DNA from: Perkinsus olseni
Taxonomy: Eukaryota > Perkinsozoa > Perkinsida > Perkinsidae
Direction: 5' to 3'
Length of the DNA stretch: 33,180 nt
Assembly: GCA_013115135.1 (NCBI GenBank)
Contig: JABANP010000552.1
Location: 1 to 33,180 of the forward strand
The notes under the pieces are model-generated. The model did not search any database and was not told the origin of the DNA. It saw only the letters and a list, made by a program, of their open reading frames with translations. Position 1 is the first letter of the stretch. The number at the start of each line of letters is the position of its first letter. Both the position numbers and the translations under genes were made by a program. This document shows positions 1 to 8,489 of this stretch, one piece after another.

Positions 1-1509
1 TCCGACTTAACCCTCGAGTAACTGCCCTTACAGAAGATATAGTGGTAAATGTAGACCCCGAAAACTTCCTGGTGGCCTGCTCGAATGGAGCAAGAAGATC
101 TTGCAAGGTATCGATTAGCTCCTCATCTGACGGAGACAAGGCGTTAGCCTTCATGTACAGGCGAAGTTTGTCCGAACCACGACGAGCCAAACATTGCCGC
201 TGATACTTTGCGAACCCCTCCCTATATGTAGAGAACCACGTTAACAACTTGTGGGTACTATTCCAGCGCACCACCACATCCCTAGGTATGATCCGGAACC
301 TATGACCATCAGGGAGAGACTCTTCCACGGACTGGTGAAGTAGATCGAACGCGATGTTCGATTGTCTAATGAAGCGGCTATGATTACGGAGCTTCTTCAA
401 GAGGCTCCCAATGCCTTTGGTCGATCTATTTGTACTCCGATCCACATCTTCTCCCCAGGCTTCGTCGTAGGAGTCGTCAATATCAGCAGATGCCTCGGAC
501 CCGTCGTCGTCGTCGCCAGCGAGGAATTGCTCGTCTCGTAGCAAGTCTAGTAGTTCCTGCTGTTCACATTGGGGTGCTTCCAACCCTGCTGTTGACGTCA
601 GTGCATAATCGCCTGCGTCCTCCTCTCCGGAATCACTGAACTCATCGCTGGTGGAAGCCGTCGCCCAGAAGCCGAGCGTATTGACGATGCTCAGATGTAA
701 TTTATGCGCTAAGCAAGTCAAGTGCACGAATCCAGCCTCCCCCATACCATACTCAGTTCTAAGTAGGTCCATAGCGCGGAAGTTGGAACTGGCGCTATCC
801 GTGGTGATGGACCGTATCTTCCCCAAGCAACCCGCAGCTTCCAACGAGGTGTATATGCATGATGCAATATTAGCACCGGTATGCCTTCCCTTGAGGTCTA
901 CGAAGTCGATTAGGCGTCGTCCGAGGCCTTCGGCATCGTTATAGAAGTGAGCTACGATACCAACGAATGAGCTTCGTGAGCTTCGTGACCAAACATCACA
1001 AGTGATGCCGATATCTGGGATGCTGCTCAGCTCATCTGAAGACGAAAAAGTACCAGAAAGTACGACTGATGCTTCTCACCTGTGATGGCCTGACTGTGAT
1101 GCTGGACTTTCTTCTTGATCTCTCGGGCGAGTGAACGCCGAGAGGGCATCACGAACGATACACATAAGGACTTCACGAACTTTTGAAATGCACTGTTCTC
1201 GACCACGTTCAAGGGAAGACCAGCCTCCACCACAAGCTCGATAAGGGTTTCGAGAGAGAAAGTTCGCGCTCCTTTTTGTTTCGAAACCCTTTCGAATTCC
1301 GCCTCGGTCTCAGCTTCCCGAACAGTGCAGGATTTTTCGTGCGCCCTTACGCCACTCAAGCTGCCGCGATTCATTTTGATCTTCTTGAAGCAACGAGGGC
1401 ACTCTGCCATCGGAACCTCTTCGCCCTCACCCTCCACGGGATCGACTCTGCGCCACTTCGGGAAATGCTTCTCCAGGCTTGTGGGTCGCTTGCGCGAAGC
1501 AGATGACAT
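1..1509 (-). pseudogene. hAT family transposase, one-base frameshift, C-terminus off window
   Basis: The reading frame starts at the ATG at 1507-1509 and shows a BED-type zinc finger at about residues 34-62 (CPRC...HEKSC). It reaches a stop at 1027. The frame shifted by one base continues open from about 1045 to the window edge and carries the hAT catalytic signature: DVWSRSS, TTDSASSN, HLTCLAHKLHLS and, nearer the edge, DVVVRWNSTHKLL. The shift falls at a run of five A (1045-1049 on the plus strand); one more base would join the frames. Such enzymes cut and paste their element as dimers in the nucleus. The C-terminal dimerisation region is not in the window. A sequencing indel could mimic the frameshift; otherwise this copy is recently inactivated. 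Confidence 0.88.
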
Positions 1510-1795
1510 GGTTAATAAAGTTTATTAAATAAACGGTTAAAGCCTTTGTGGTGGACTGGCTTAGAATAGCTTCCGAACTGACATCCAACTCAACTAGTCA
1601 CATCAACAATACGAGAGAGTCTCTCGGAGAGACGTTGCGCGCCGTGCAATGGGGTACTTCAATGAACCTCGCTTCGCCAGCGTGCGATACACGTTCTACG
1701 CTTTTACGGTACCGTAACTCGGTACGGTACGGCTTTCGAACCCGTAAACGTTCTTATCAATTTACGGACCGTAACCGTAATTTTGCCCATGTATA
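1..1795 (-). mobile_element. hAT transposon (inner, 5' end and most of transposase)
   Basis: A hAT-type element runs from beyond the left edge to about 1795. Read on the minus strand, its right end begins TATACATGGGCAAAATTACG, which matches the end of the neighbouring outer element at about 18 of 21 positions. The subterminal 1705-1780 is packed with short CCGTA/TACGG words, typical of transposase-binding subterminal repeats. The transposase start lies about 290 bp inside this end. An 8-bp target duplication would be about 1796-1803 (tcccattc); its partner lies outside the window and cannot be checked. Confidence 0.75.
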
Positions 1796-2201
1796 TCCCA
1801 TTCTGAGGACCGTGGCCATGCTTCTTTCTTGTATGCAAGCCTCTTCCGTAAGTTCGGAAGAGGCTTTCAGCCTAGCCGGGTCGTTGAGCAGGGTGAGACG
1901 GTCCCGTTTAGCTGGGGACAGCCTACGCGCACTGATGCTTTTACGCAACCGTTGACATCCCTACCGCAATCATCATCCACTTCCGTACGTTAATTAATGT
2001 GTCTTCTTAACTTCCGTGTCGCTGACGTGATTTGCTAGAGTTTCTGCGACCAGTAAGTGTCGAGTTCATCAACTCCGCAGATCACAAGTCACGGGCTGTT
2101 TCCGTAATCCGTACCCTTCTTCCGTAACCGTACCGTGCTACGGTTTGGTTCCCGTAGTCCGTACCGTTCCGTAGTAGAAACCGTAAATTTGCCCATCTCT
2201 A
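1796..2201 (+). mobile_element. hAT transposon (outer), 3' remnant with terminal repeat
   Basis: This is the right-hand piece of an older plus-strand hAT element interrupted by the inner copy. It holds the end of a transposase frame (1797-1955), a 3' untranslated stretch, a second CCGTA/TACGG-rich subterminal block (2095-2190) and a terminal repeat that reads TAGAGATGGGCAAATTTACG on the minus strand and ends at 2201. The following 8 bases (2202-2209, gcggtgat) are the presumed target duplication. The paralogous locus has the same 8 bases at 9395-9402 without a transposon. Confidence 0.75.
1797..1955 (+). pseudogene. hAT transposase C-terminal dimerisation domain fragment
   Basis: The plus-strand frame reads PILRTVAMLLSCMQASSV, then SSEEAFSLAG, RRSRL and LRALMLLRNR before a TGA stop at 1953-1955. 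This is the conserved end of hAT transposases (YP.L...A...L..ASSV.SE..FS...RR..L....L..L..L). Homology starts exactly where the inner hAT element ends, so the upstream part of this protein should lie left of the inner element, outside the window. The open frame upstream of 1797 runs through the other element's terminal repeat and is not part of the original protein. Confidence 0.82.
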
Positions 2202-2929
2202 GCGGTGATCGCTGCGGAGAGACCCACAGACTGTCACTAAACCTTTGACAAGTGCTCCATTTGATGTGTAATCCTTTTTTGGCCAGCCCCCTGATCTGGC
2301 CTTGCTTGGTCATCTTCAATACATGATGTCTGAGCGTGCTTTTATCTATGAGGTAACTCAGCTTGACTTATCAGTTCACCATTACTCCATGCGAGGTAAC
2401 TGGAGGGCTGCTCTCGTGCAATCTACTGAAGTGCAGAACGAATGCTCCTCATCTTGTGAACTTCGTGGAGACTCGTCCAGGCTCGACAGTATCAACTTTC
2501 TTATAGCACCGTTTCGAAGGCCCCTTTGAAGGCTTGCCAATATTGATGGCCTCTAATCATTGGAGTCCAATGTGATGGAAGCGCATGGGGGTCAGTGTCC
2601 ACCCCTGAACCGGTAAGCAGGTCCCGATCTACGGGCGAGCCAGAGAAAGAAATCATTTGGACGAATCTAGTCGCATACTTTTTGGATTCTCTTTCCAGTA
2701 TCACTCATCACGATCAAGTAGGCGATTCGCGAATCAGGCTCATAACCCGTGGATCGAATCAAACGTTGATGCCATGCCTGGGGACCACACCGAGTGCTCA
2801 CGGTTCAGTGAAGAGCATCGTCGGATCAGGTCCCGAATCTGATACCTAGGATTTCGCATAGTTGGGCGGAGCGGTGACTCTTTCCACTCGCTCAGTACGT
2901 TGAGGCAACATTTAGAGCCCTGATCAATA

Positions 2930-2962
2930 TGCGGATCCTGATCCCGCGGATCAGGATCCGCA
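2930..2962. repeat. Perfect 15-bp inverted repeat, 3-base loop
   Basis: TGCGGATCCTGATCC is followed by CGC and then its exact reverse complement. The other duplication copy (about 10168-10206) keeps only the right arm, and its left side is unrelated, so the palindrome was made perfect or lost after duplication. It lies about 400 bp beyond the stop codon of the secreted-protein gene. Confidence 0.85.
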
Positions 2963-3058
2963 GACCTGTCGAGTCGATTTGTCAGTAGTAGAAACGGTGA
3001 TGAAGATTGTAGTGTGATGTCGATGACTTTTGACTTTTGATCGATTGGACGTTGGCCG

Positions 3059-3290
3059 AGTAACTCGAAGGACTACCGAAACGCAACTCCTTTCAACGTG
3101 CGAGGTGAAAGCCGCGGCCTACGAACAATGAGCTGATGCATTCAACCGTTGAGCCCATCATTGAAACCTCTCGATAACTAATGTGGGAGGACAGTTTTTG
3201 GGCCGCCAAGAAGTGATATCATCTCTGTTCGGAACGGGCTGTTCCTATGCCAGAATATCAACCTTGTGTTGATGGTAGAAATAAAAGCGA
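3059..3290. repeat. 232-bp dispersed repeat, copy 1
   Basis: This segment occurs three times at the same length: here, at 5633-5864 and at 10306-10537. It lies just beyond the 3' end of the secreted-protein gene in two of the copies and probably belongs to its 3' flank or untranslated region. Confidence 0.9.
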
Positions 3291-3356
3291 AGTAGAATGA
3301 AGCTCACAGTTTGAGAACCTCGGTCGAAAATAAGACCTCACGAGAAGCTTCCACAA

Positions 3357-4121
3357 TTAGCCATACAAAATGCCTTTAACAACATCTACGGAGGCATTAT
3401 AAGACGAGAGCGTGCCTTGAGCAGAGGTATAGTTACCAACCGCTCGGTAGCCGATATGAAAACGCCAACCTCCAATGACTCTACTGAAGCTCACTTTCTG
3501 CATGACTGAGAGGCCCATAGTGCTGAGGGCGTCACCCTCTTGAGCGGCATATAGATTCATACCATCGCTGTTAACAGCACCCGCGATGGAGTAACGTCCG
3601 GTGAAGGATCTCTCACGTGGAGTCGAAGCGAAGAAGTTAGTTCCAATGAAGACTCTGATGTAACCGTCGTCGCTCGGGCTGTAGGTTTGGAAGCCGGGCT
3701 GAGAGAACCATCTAAACGTGACGCCGTCGACCTCATTCTCCAAATGAACCGCATCAGTGGTCTCCACACTGATGTTTGGCGTATCAAAAGAGCCGGGGTT
3801 GCCACGAACGTTCATCTGTAGCCTCATTTTCGCTATTTGTCCGGGGGCGTTGCTTACGAGCTCTATTCCGACACTCTCTCGATAAGTACCATCCGCGTCG
3901 TAACCCTTCATAGTGTAAGCGCAGGAACCTTCCGGTAGCACCATAGAGGTGTAGTCAACGCCGTCTACTGTAACGGGGCCACCGCGGCAACCTCTGGGAT
4001 AATCAGCGGTGTCATCCACAGATATCACCGTCACCACTTGGGTGAGGTAGGCGAACAAGAAGCTGCGACGGAGCCAGTTAGAGCGAAGGTTACCAGAGCG
4101 GAGCTTGGTAGCTGAAGTCAT
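3357..4121 (-). CDS. Secreted/surface-like protein with variable core (paralogue A)
   Basis: Intronless frame of 254 codons, ATG at 4119-4121. Function unknown. The N-terminus has a basic stretch (KLRSGNLRSNWLRR) followed by a hydrophobic run (SFLFAYLTQVVTVISV), consistent with a signal peptide or signal anchor. A conserved block follows with two cysteines (RGCRGG, GSCAYT). Residues about 88-190 are variable. The conserved C-terminal block includes SVMQKVSFSRV, GGWRFH.GYRAVGNYTSAQG and SYNASVDVVKG. Paralogue B (10604-11374) is almost identical at both ends but strongly different in the middle, and a third copy survives only as a C-terminal scrap at 7185-7226. The pattern suggests a multigene family of exported proteins under diversifying selection or cassette exchange; that is inference. 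Confidence 0.85.
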   Translation of the reverse strand: MTSATKLRSGNLRSNWLRRSFLFAYLTQVVTVISVDDTADYPRGCRGGPVTVDGVDYTSMVLPEGSCAYTMKGYDADGTYRESVGIELVSNAPGQIAKMRLQMNVRGNPGSFDTPNISVETTDAVHLENEVDGVTFRWFSQPGFQTYSPSDDGYIRVFIGTNFFASTPRERSFTGRYSIAGAVNSDGMNLYAAQEGDALSTMGLSVMQKVSFSRVIGGWRFHIGYRAVGNYTSAQGTLSSYNASVDVVKGILYG

Positions 4122-4150
4122 TGCGAGCTATGAAAAATGAGCTGATCAAT

Positions 4151-5486
4151 GCAGCCGAGCTTTCCTGACGAGTTCACCGAGCAAAGGAAGCAAGCCCTGA
4201 GAAACAACATGCTGTTTTTGATAATCGGGGAGTGGAGGACATGAGCGGCACGGTCGAAGGGGCCTCGTGGGCAGATGGGCTACAGGTTGTTGCTCACCCC
4301 GAGGTTGTGCTTAGGAGTACGTCGCACTTCTGATTCCCATGGTTCGGGAGTGATTCCGCAGCCGTAGAACGCGTGCCCTCAGCCCAGCCAGCTATGTGCT
4401 TGCGTACCGACTGGATTCACTGGGTGGTATGATCGCCGAATATTCTTGGAGCGTACATTAGCCCGAAGAGAATCCTTCTTGAGCGGCACAGTCCGTAGGA
4501 CCGAGCACAGAGCAGGGTAGCTCAGGTTTGTAACAAGCGTTAGTGGAGCAACTGTGTCCGATTTTTCGACTAGCGTGGTTGGCTACGTAGAGACAGCACG
4601 TGTCCGGGACACGGTGTCCCGTGGACCCGAAGAACTCCTTCTTCCGTCGTGCCACGACGTTCGTGGACGCTTCGCCTTCTTGGCTACATGTTCTCCCATG
4701 GTGGATCTGTCCGCTCGCACTCTCTTGAGACCGGTACCAAGTCGGTTAGCACTCCTCGCGGCTCCTTCAGCTGTGCTACTCCGCCTTTCTGTCCCGTGGT
4801 GACCTGAGTCATTCCGGGCTGTTAGCCATATTCGTATTCGGCGGTGGATAATTTGCATCGATGTCGCTGAGGTAGACCCAGGAGGGCTGATGTATCCTTC
4901 TTACTTACAGGTGGAACACAAGGCCAAAGGAAGCTTGTGCGATGGGTACTATGAGAGTAGCTGATTGTTACGCTCCGCCCGTGTTTACGCGTGCAGAGTA
5001 GCCTGGGCTTTAGCTGTATTCCAAGATCCTTCTAACAAGCTCCTTTTGGCCCTGCGTTCCACGTATGAGTAAAAAGACTACAAGCTTCTCGTGATACTGA
5101 GCATCGTCGAGTTGTAACGTCCCGTACATCTTTCTCGACGTCAGGGAGGCGGCCCAGTGAATCGCGTGAACCAAAGCCGTCTTTCGCCTGTCAGCTTGCC
5201 GTTAACGTTTCATTGGTCAACGATTTTGGCGGCTCTGCGTGAGCCGATCAATCCCACCCAACCCGCAAAGACTTCGAGTGAGCTTGGACCTACTCCGATA
5301 TCCGTGTTGTAGGCCATCGCTGGGCTGCCTGCTACCCACAGAGGGGTTGTGTACCCGCTGTGCCCGGTGATCGCTTGACCCGTTGGCGTAAGCCAACAGG
5401 GAGCGCAGTCGTAGATCCCTTGTTACCCTCACAGCCTTCAGGTTAGTCGCGGCCACCGCCCCGACTCCCAATCACCGCAGCCAGAA
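4151..5486. other. No gene recognised
   Basis: Only short overlapping frames without recognisable domains are present, including a basic 91-codon minus frame at 4583-4858. A 6-bp hairpin with a GTAA loop lies at 5382-5397. No splice-consistent coding stretch or repeat family was recognised. Confidence 0.4.
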
Positions 5487-5581
5487 GTTTCATGGGGTTG
5501 GAATTAATCAGCCCTTCGATCGCCCATCCAGCGTGTGCACCGAAGTCCATGGTCACTCGGCAGTCCATGACTATCAGCCAT
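5487..5581 (-). pseudogene. Adenylyl cyclase catalytic-domain fragment
   Basis: The minus frame reads DCRVTMDFGAHAGWAIEGLI, matching DDYRVTMGFGVHAGWAIEGA in the cyclase gene at 13313-18094. Only about 30 codons are recognisable, without the K..D nucleotide-specificity segment or the N..R motif, so this is a fragment of a cyclase copy. The plus-strand DNA also aligns with 14111-14185. It directly abuts a decayed piece of the secreted-protein duplication. Confidence 0.75.
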
Positions 5582-5632
5582 GACGTAACCGCCGAAACGC
5601 CCCAAGGATCCTGCCGGAGGATGATGAGACGC

Positions 5633-5864
5633 AGTAACTCGAAAGACTCCCGAAACGCAATTCCTTTCAACGTGCGAGGTGAAAGCCGCAGCCTTCGGAG
5701 AATGAGCTGATGCATTCAACCGTAGAGCCCATCATTGAAACCTCTCGATAACTAATGTGGGAGGACAGTTTTTGGGCCGCCAAGAAGTGATATCATCTCC
5801 GTTCGGAACGGACTGTTCCTATGCCAGAAGATCAACCTTGTGTTGATGGTGGAAATAAAAGCGA
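5633..5864. repeat. 232-bp dispersed repeat, copy 2 (decayed third locus)
   Basis: This matches 3059-3290 and 10306-10537 along its whole length. The expected adjoining secreted-protein gene is missing here. A lipase-like fragment follows instead, and the remnant of the protein's C-terminus appears about 1.3 kb further on. Confidence 0.9.
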
Positions 5865-5984
5865 ATCAGAACCAAATTTTTGATGGGGTGATTTTGGTAA
5901 GTCCAATGGTGAAAGTGGATGAAGCCATAAAACCTCCGAAATTCATTGGTAAATAATTCTGATATTTTCGACAGTTCAGATAGT

Positions 5985-6569
5985 TTCATGTCAGAAATCA
6001 CATTCCGAAAACTCGGCGCGTTGATGCCAAAGCCGCCGATTACTCCGACCAAAGACATACTCGACAGGTGCTTCGTCGACAAGGATTTTACGGACTATTC
6101 TCGTGAGTCCTCGACTGTAGCTAATTCCTCGGAATGCCGAATGATTCAGGCAAGAACAACAAGCTGCTTTACCCCAGCAAACCTCGCCTCGGCTCAGCTC
6201 TCGCGATACTTGCCGCGCAGGATTGGATATGCGACCACATGGAGGAGCTCAAGACGCCAGTTTTGGTGACTCGTGTGAAGCATGCTGCGACCTTGGATAC
6301 CCTCCTCTCAGATTTTACATGGGAAGTACGACCAAGTGACCTCCTCCGCAAGCTCCGAGGAGCTTTTCAGACGGTGTTCGAGCGAAGACAAGAGTATAAG
6401 AATGTATGACGCGGATGAGGAGACCGGCAACAGGTGACCAGTTTCCCTCGGCTTCCTGGTGAAAGGCTTTAACTCTAGGTATACACATGTGATTTTTGGA
6501 GGCCAACCGGCTTGCATGTCGAAGAGACCTTTTGACGATGTTAAGGAATGGATTGCCGAGCGGAAATGA
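5985..6569 (+). pseudogene. Monoacylglycerol-lipase-like alpha/beta hydrolase fragment
   Basis: The plus strand codes for the cap region and C-terminal part of a serine hydrolase of the monoglyceride lipase type. It reads LGALMPKPPITPTKDIL, then LLYPSKPRLGSALAILAAQD, then HMEELKTPVLV. The first two pieces are in different frames but join in phase if a 47-nt GT-AG intron at 6103-6149 is removed (TCT C, GC AAG). After PVLV the expected aspartate region is degraded and the frame shifts near 6330-6370, where SEELFRRCSSEDKSIRMYD is readable. A terminal DDVKEWIAERK and stop appear at 6569. The nucleophile-elbow half is absent. This is a 5'-truncated, mutated copy. Confidence 0.68.
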
Positions 6570-7184
6570 CTTGCACGATTCTCACGTACGATTAGTTTCC
6601 TTACTAGGATTTATTTTCCGAGTTGACACGATCTTGCTGTGCGGAGTAGTGCCTCGCAAAGGGTGATCGGATGAGAAGAGGGTGTACAAACAGTCTTTTG
6701 CAAACGGCCAACTGAAGGAGGAGGGAACAAGTATGATTTCCAGCCCCTGATTATTGTGCTGCATATGTATCGGGCTCCGCTAGAGTACCGAGAATAACCG
6801 TACGTTCTTGGGCCAGACTCTAGCCGCTAGAGGCCCAGGGCCTGAGCCTCAGGCGATGACCTTGTAGATCTGGAGTAGAAGTTTCCATCCGAAGACTATA
6901 CCTGGCGAGAGCGTTCCATGCGGCTCTTCGGGGAGTTACGACAGGCGGCACATGCAGGCGTTCCGTGATTTGAAGGCTCGAAATCACCTTCATCTCAACG
7001 CTACCCGAGCGGGTCACGAGTAGGATCGTAATCATGTAACAGACGAAACTTCCCTTGGGGGAGTCAGGCCGTCAGTGGTAGACATCCCGGTAAGCATCAT
7101 GATGTGATGCCGACGAGTTGAGAACTTCCACGGATCGGCTATTGGCGAGACGCAGGGCTTCACGGCGAGCTCTCACGATTAGCT
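6570..7184. other. No gene recognised
   Basis: Short unsupported frames only. The last part (about 7148-7184) weakly resembles the 3' flank of the secreted-protein genes and leads into the C-terminal remnant that follows. Confidence 0.4.
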
Positions 7185-7226
7185 TTACACGATGTCTTTG
7201 ACAACATCCTCGGGGGCGTTATAAGA
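7185..7226 (-). pseudogene. C-terminal remnant of a third secreted-protein paralogue
   Basis: The minus strand reads SYNAPEDVVKDIV followed by a stop, aligned with SYNASVDVVKGILYG at the end of the genes at 3357-4121 and 10604-11374. The homology is cut off exactly where the tRNA-Gly half begins (7227). No other part of the protein was found nearby. Confidence 0.8.
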
Positions 7227-7276
7227 CTCGCTTGCCATGCGAGAGGCACCGGGATCGATGCCCGGGTCCTCCACCA
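7227..7276 (+). tRNA. 3' half of a tRNA-Gly(GCC), ending in CCA (pseudogene)
   Basis: The 50 bases fit standard tRNA positions 27-76. They give an anticodon stem CTCGC/GCGAG with five pairs, loop TTGCCAT with anticodon GCC, a 5-base variable loop, a perfect T stem CCGGG/CCCGG, acceptor strand GTCCTCC, discriminator A, and then CCA. The T loop is ATCGATG instead of TTC.A.., so it has drifted. The 5' half (positions 1-26) is absent. CCA is normally added after transcription in eukaryotes, so its presence suggests insertion of a copied mature tRNA fragment. Confidence 0.72.
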
Positions 7277-8351
7277 TGTAATCCAGATAACACAATACCC
7301 AGATATAAGAGAAGTGAATCTCAATAACGTATGAACAGATCAATGGTAAATCACTTAAGCCTAGCAGAAGGCAATCTCACAAACGATGGCGTGCGCGCCT
7401 GCGACACGACAACATTCTGGTTCACGGACAGTTACCCCCTTCACCGTTATTCGTGCAATTCTATGCAATTGAGGCACTCACCATGTGTAAAATACCGTGG
7501 TTGTGGCCCGTCACTTGTTGTGGATTGGGTGACGTTAGCTTCAACGATTCACAAGGGAAGGCGTACTGATTTGTATAGTCCGTGATGGAAATACTCTGTT
7601 TCGAGCGCAGCGGAGCGGTGTGAGTTGCCTCGGGATTTGAGAGAGTCCCTGTTTCGAGTTTCCAAGTCCGTTCGTGTCTCATTGCCTCCCTTAGAATCTC
7701 GTCCCAGTCGGCTTGGCGGCACTCCAGCCTGCCGCTTGCAATCGGTTCGACCAACTAGAGAGACGTCAAGCTCGGTCGTATGTTAAATGCTCACTAGTGA
7801 AGTCGGGAATGTTCAACCTCGCTGCAGCCTGCGAGTGTGATGGACCCCAGATGCTAGCGTCTCGTTTATTCTTCCACTGATGTATTGATCGCTTATCATG
7901 CATAACTAAGCGCCTACGCAATTTACAAGCGCACTCGAGAATCTCCCCGCGGGGTCCGATCTGTGACAATGTCATGGTGAAATGGCCGAGCATGTGTCGC
8001 CTTGACTGAGGCTGTCGCTCTCTGAATTGATGGGTATGGCTAGTTCAGGCTTGTGTAAGGCCATCAGCTACGGACCCTCGCGTGGTGGATTGTACGACGC
8101 GTAATCGTATTATACGATTCGTAGACCCCCGCTTAATGAGCTCATCCTGCCGGAGCTCATTCAGCGATGGACTCGGAAATCTCAAGTTAGAATAAGTCAG
8201 CCTCTGGAACCCAGAGAACTGAATAAATCCGTAGCCTGGATTCATAGAGTAACTTTTTATGCAGTGTACACTATCTACTGTGTTCTATTGTGTAGACCAC
8301 ACAATCTAGTATATAAAATTTAAGGCCCATTCTAAGGTGCACCGCTCATCT
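7277..8351. other. No clear gene; possible coding remnant
   Basis: A minus frame at 7461-7754 has a coding-like stretch (RQADWDEILREAMRHERTW) reminiscent of retroelement capsid regions, and a neighbouring minus frame at 7766-7993 is in another register. Neither shows a decisive motif. An AT-rich TATA-like stretch (tatataaaa) lies near 8311-8320, about 170 bp before the secreted-protein start at 8490. Confidence 0.3.
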
Positions 8352-8392
8352 GATGACCTTCATCGAGGAGAGTCTCCACGATGAAGGTCATC
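8352..8392. repeat. 41-bp near-perfect palindrome upstream of secreted-protein gene
   Basis: GATGACCTTCATCG pairs with CGATGAAGGTCATC, and inside it GGAGA pairs with TCTCC around a single central G. The only mismatch is A against A at 8366/8378. It could be a hairpin in DNA or in a 5' leader, or a dimeric protein-binding site. It lies about 100 bp before the ATG. Confidence 0.85.
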
Positions 8393-8489
8393 GGAACCAT
8401 GTCTCTACTGCAGATCATTTCTACCAATATTCGGTGAGTATTCAAACTCCGGACGTTCCTGGCAGGACCGATTGTCAGGCATTTAATCC

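Larger units (their letters stand above)
2202..4150. repeat. Segmental duplication, copy 1
   Basis: About 1.95 kb nearly identical in non-coding parts to 9395-11404. It contains a minus-strand secreted-protein gene (3357-4121), about 1.1 kb of downstream non-coding DNA and about 30 bp upstream of the start codon. The left boundary coincides exactly with the end of the outer hAT element, so the original duplicated block probably continued leftward and was split by that insertion. Similarity fades about 30 bp upstream of the gene's ATG. Confidence 0.9.

Noticed and set aside
1548..1796. N-terminal part of the 135-codon plus frame ending at 1955
   Set aside because: It reads through the 5' leader and terminal repeat of the inner hAT element. 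Only the part from 1797 is homologous to transposase.
2595..2849. Plus-strand frame conserved between the two duplication copies (also 9763-10086)
   Set aside because: The conservation follows from near-identity of the DNA. There is no signal, domain or evidence of coding-biased substitution, and neighbouring frames are broken by a 44-bp indel in copy 2.
5382..5397. Hairpin GTTGGC-GTAA-GCCAAC as a structured RNA
   Set aside because: An isolated 6-bp stem with a GNRA-type loop is expected by chance in 33 kb; no surrounding structure supports an RNA gene.
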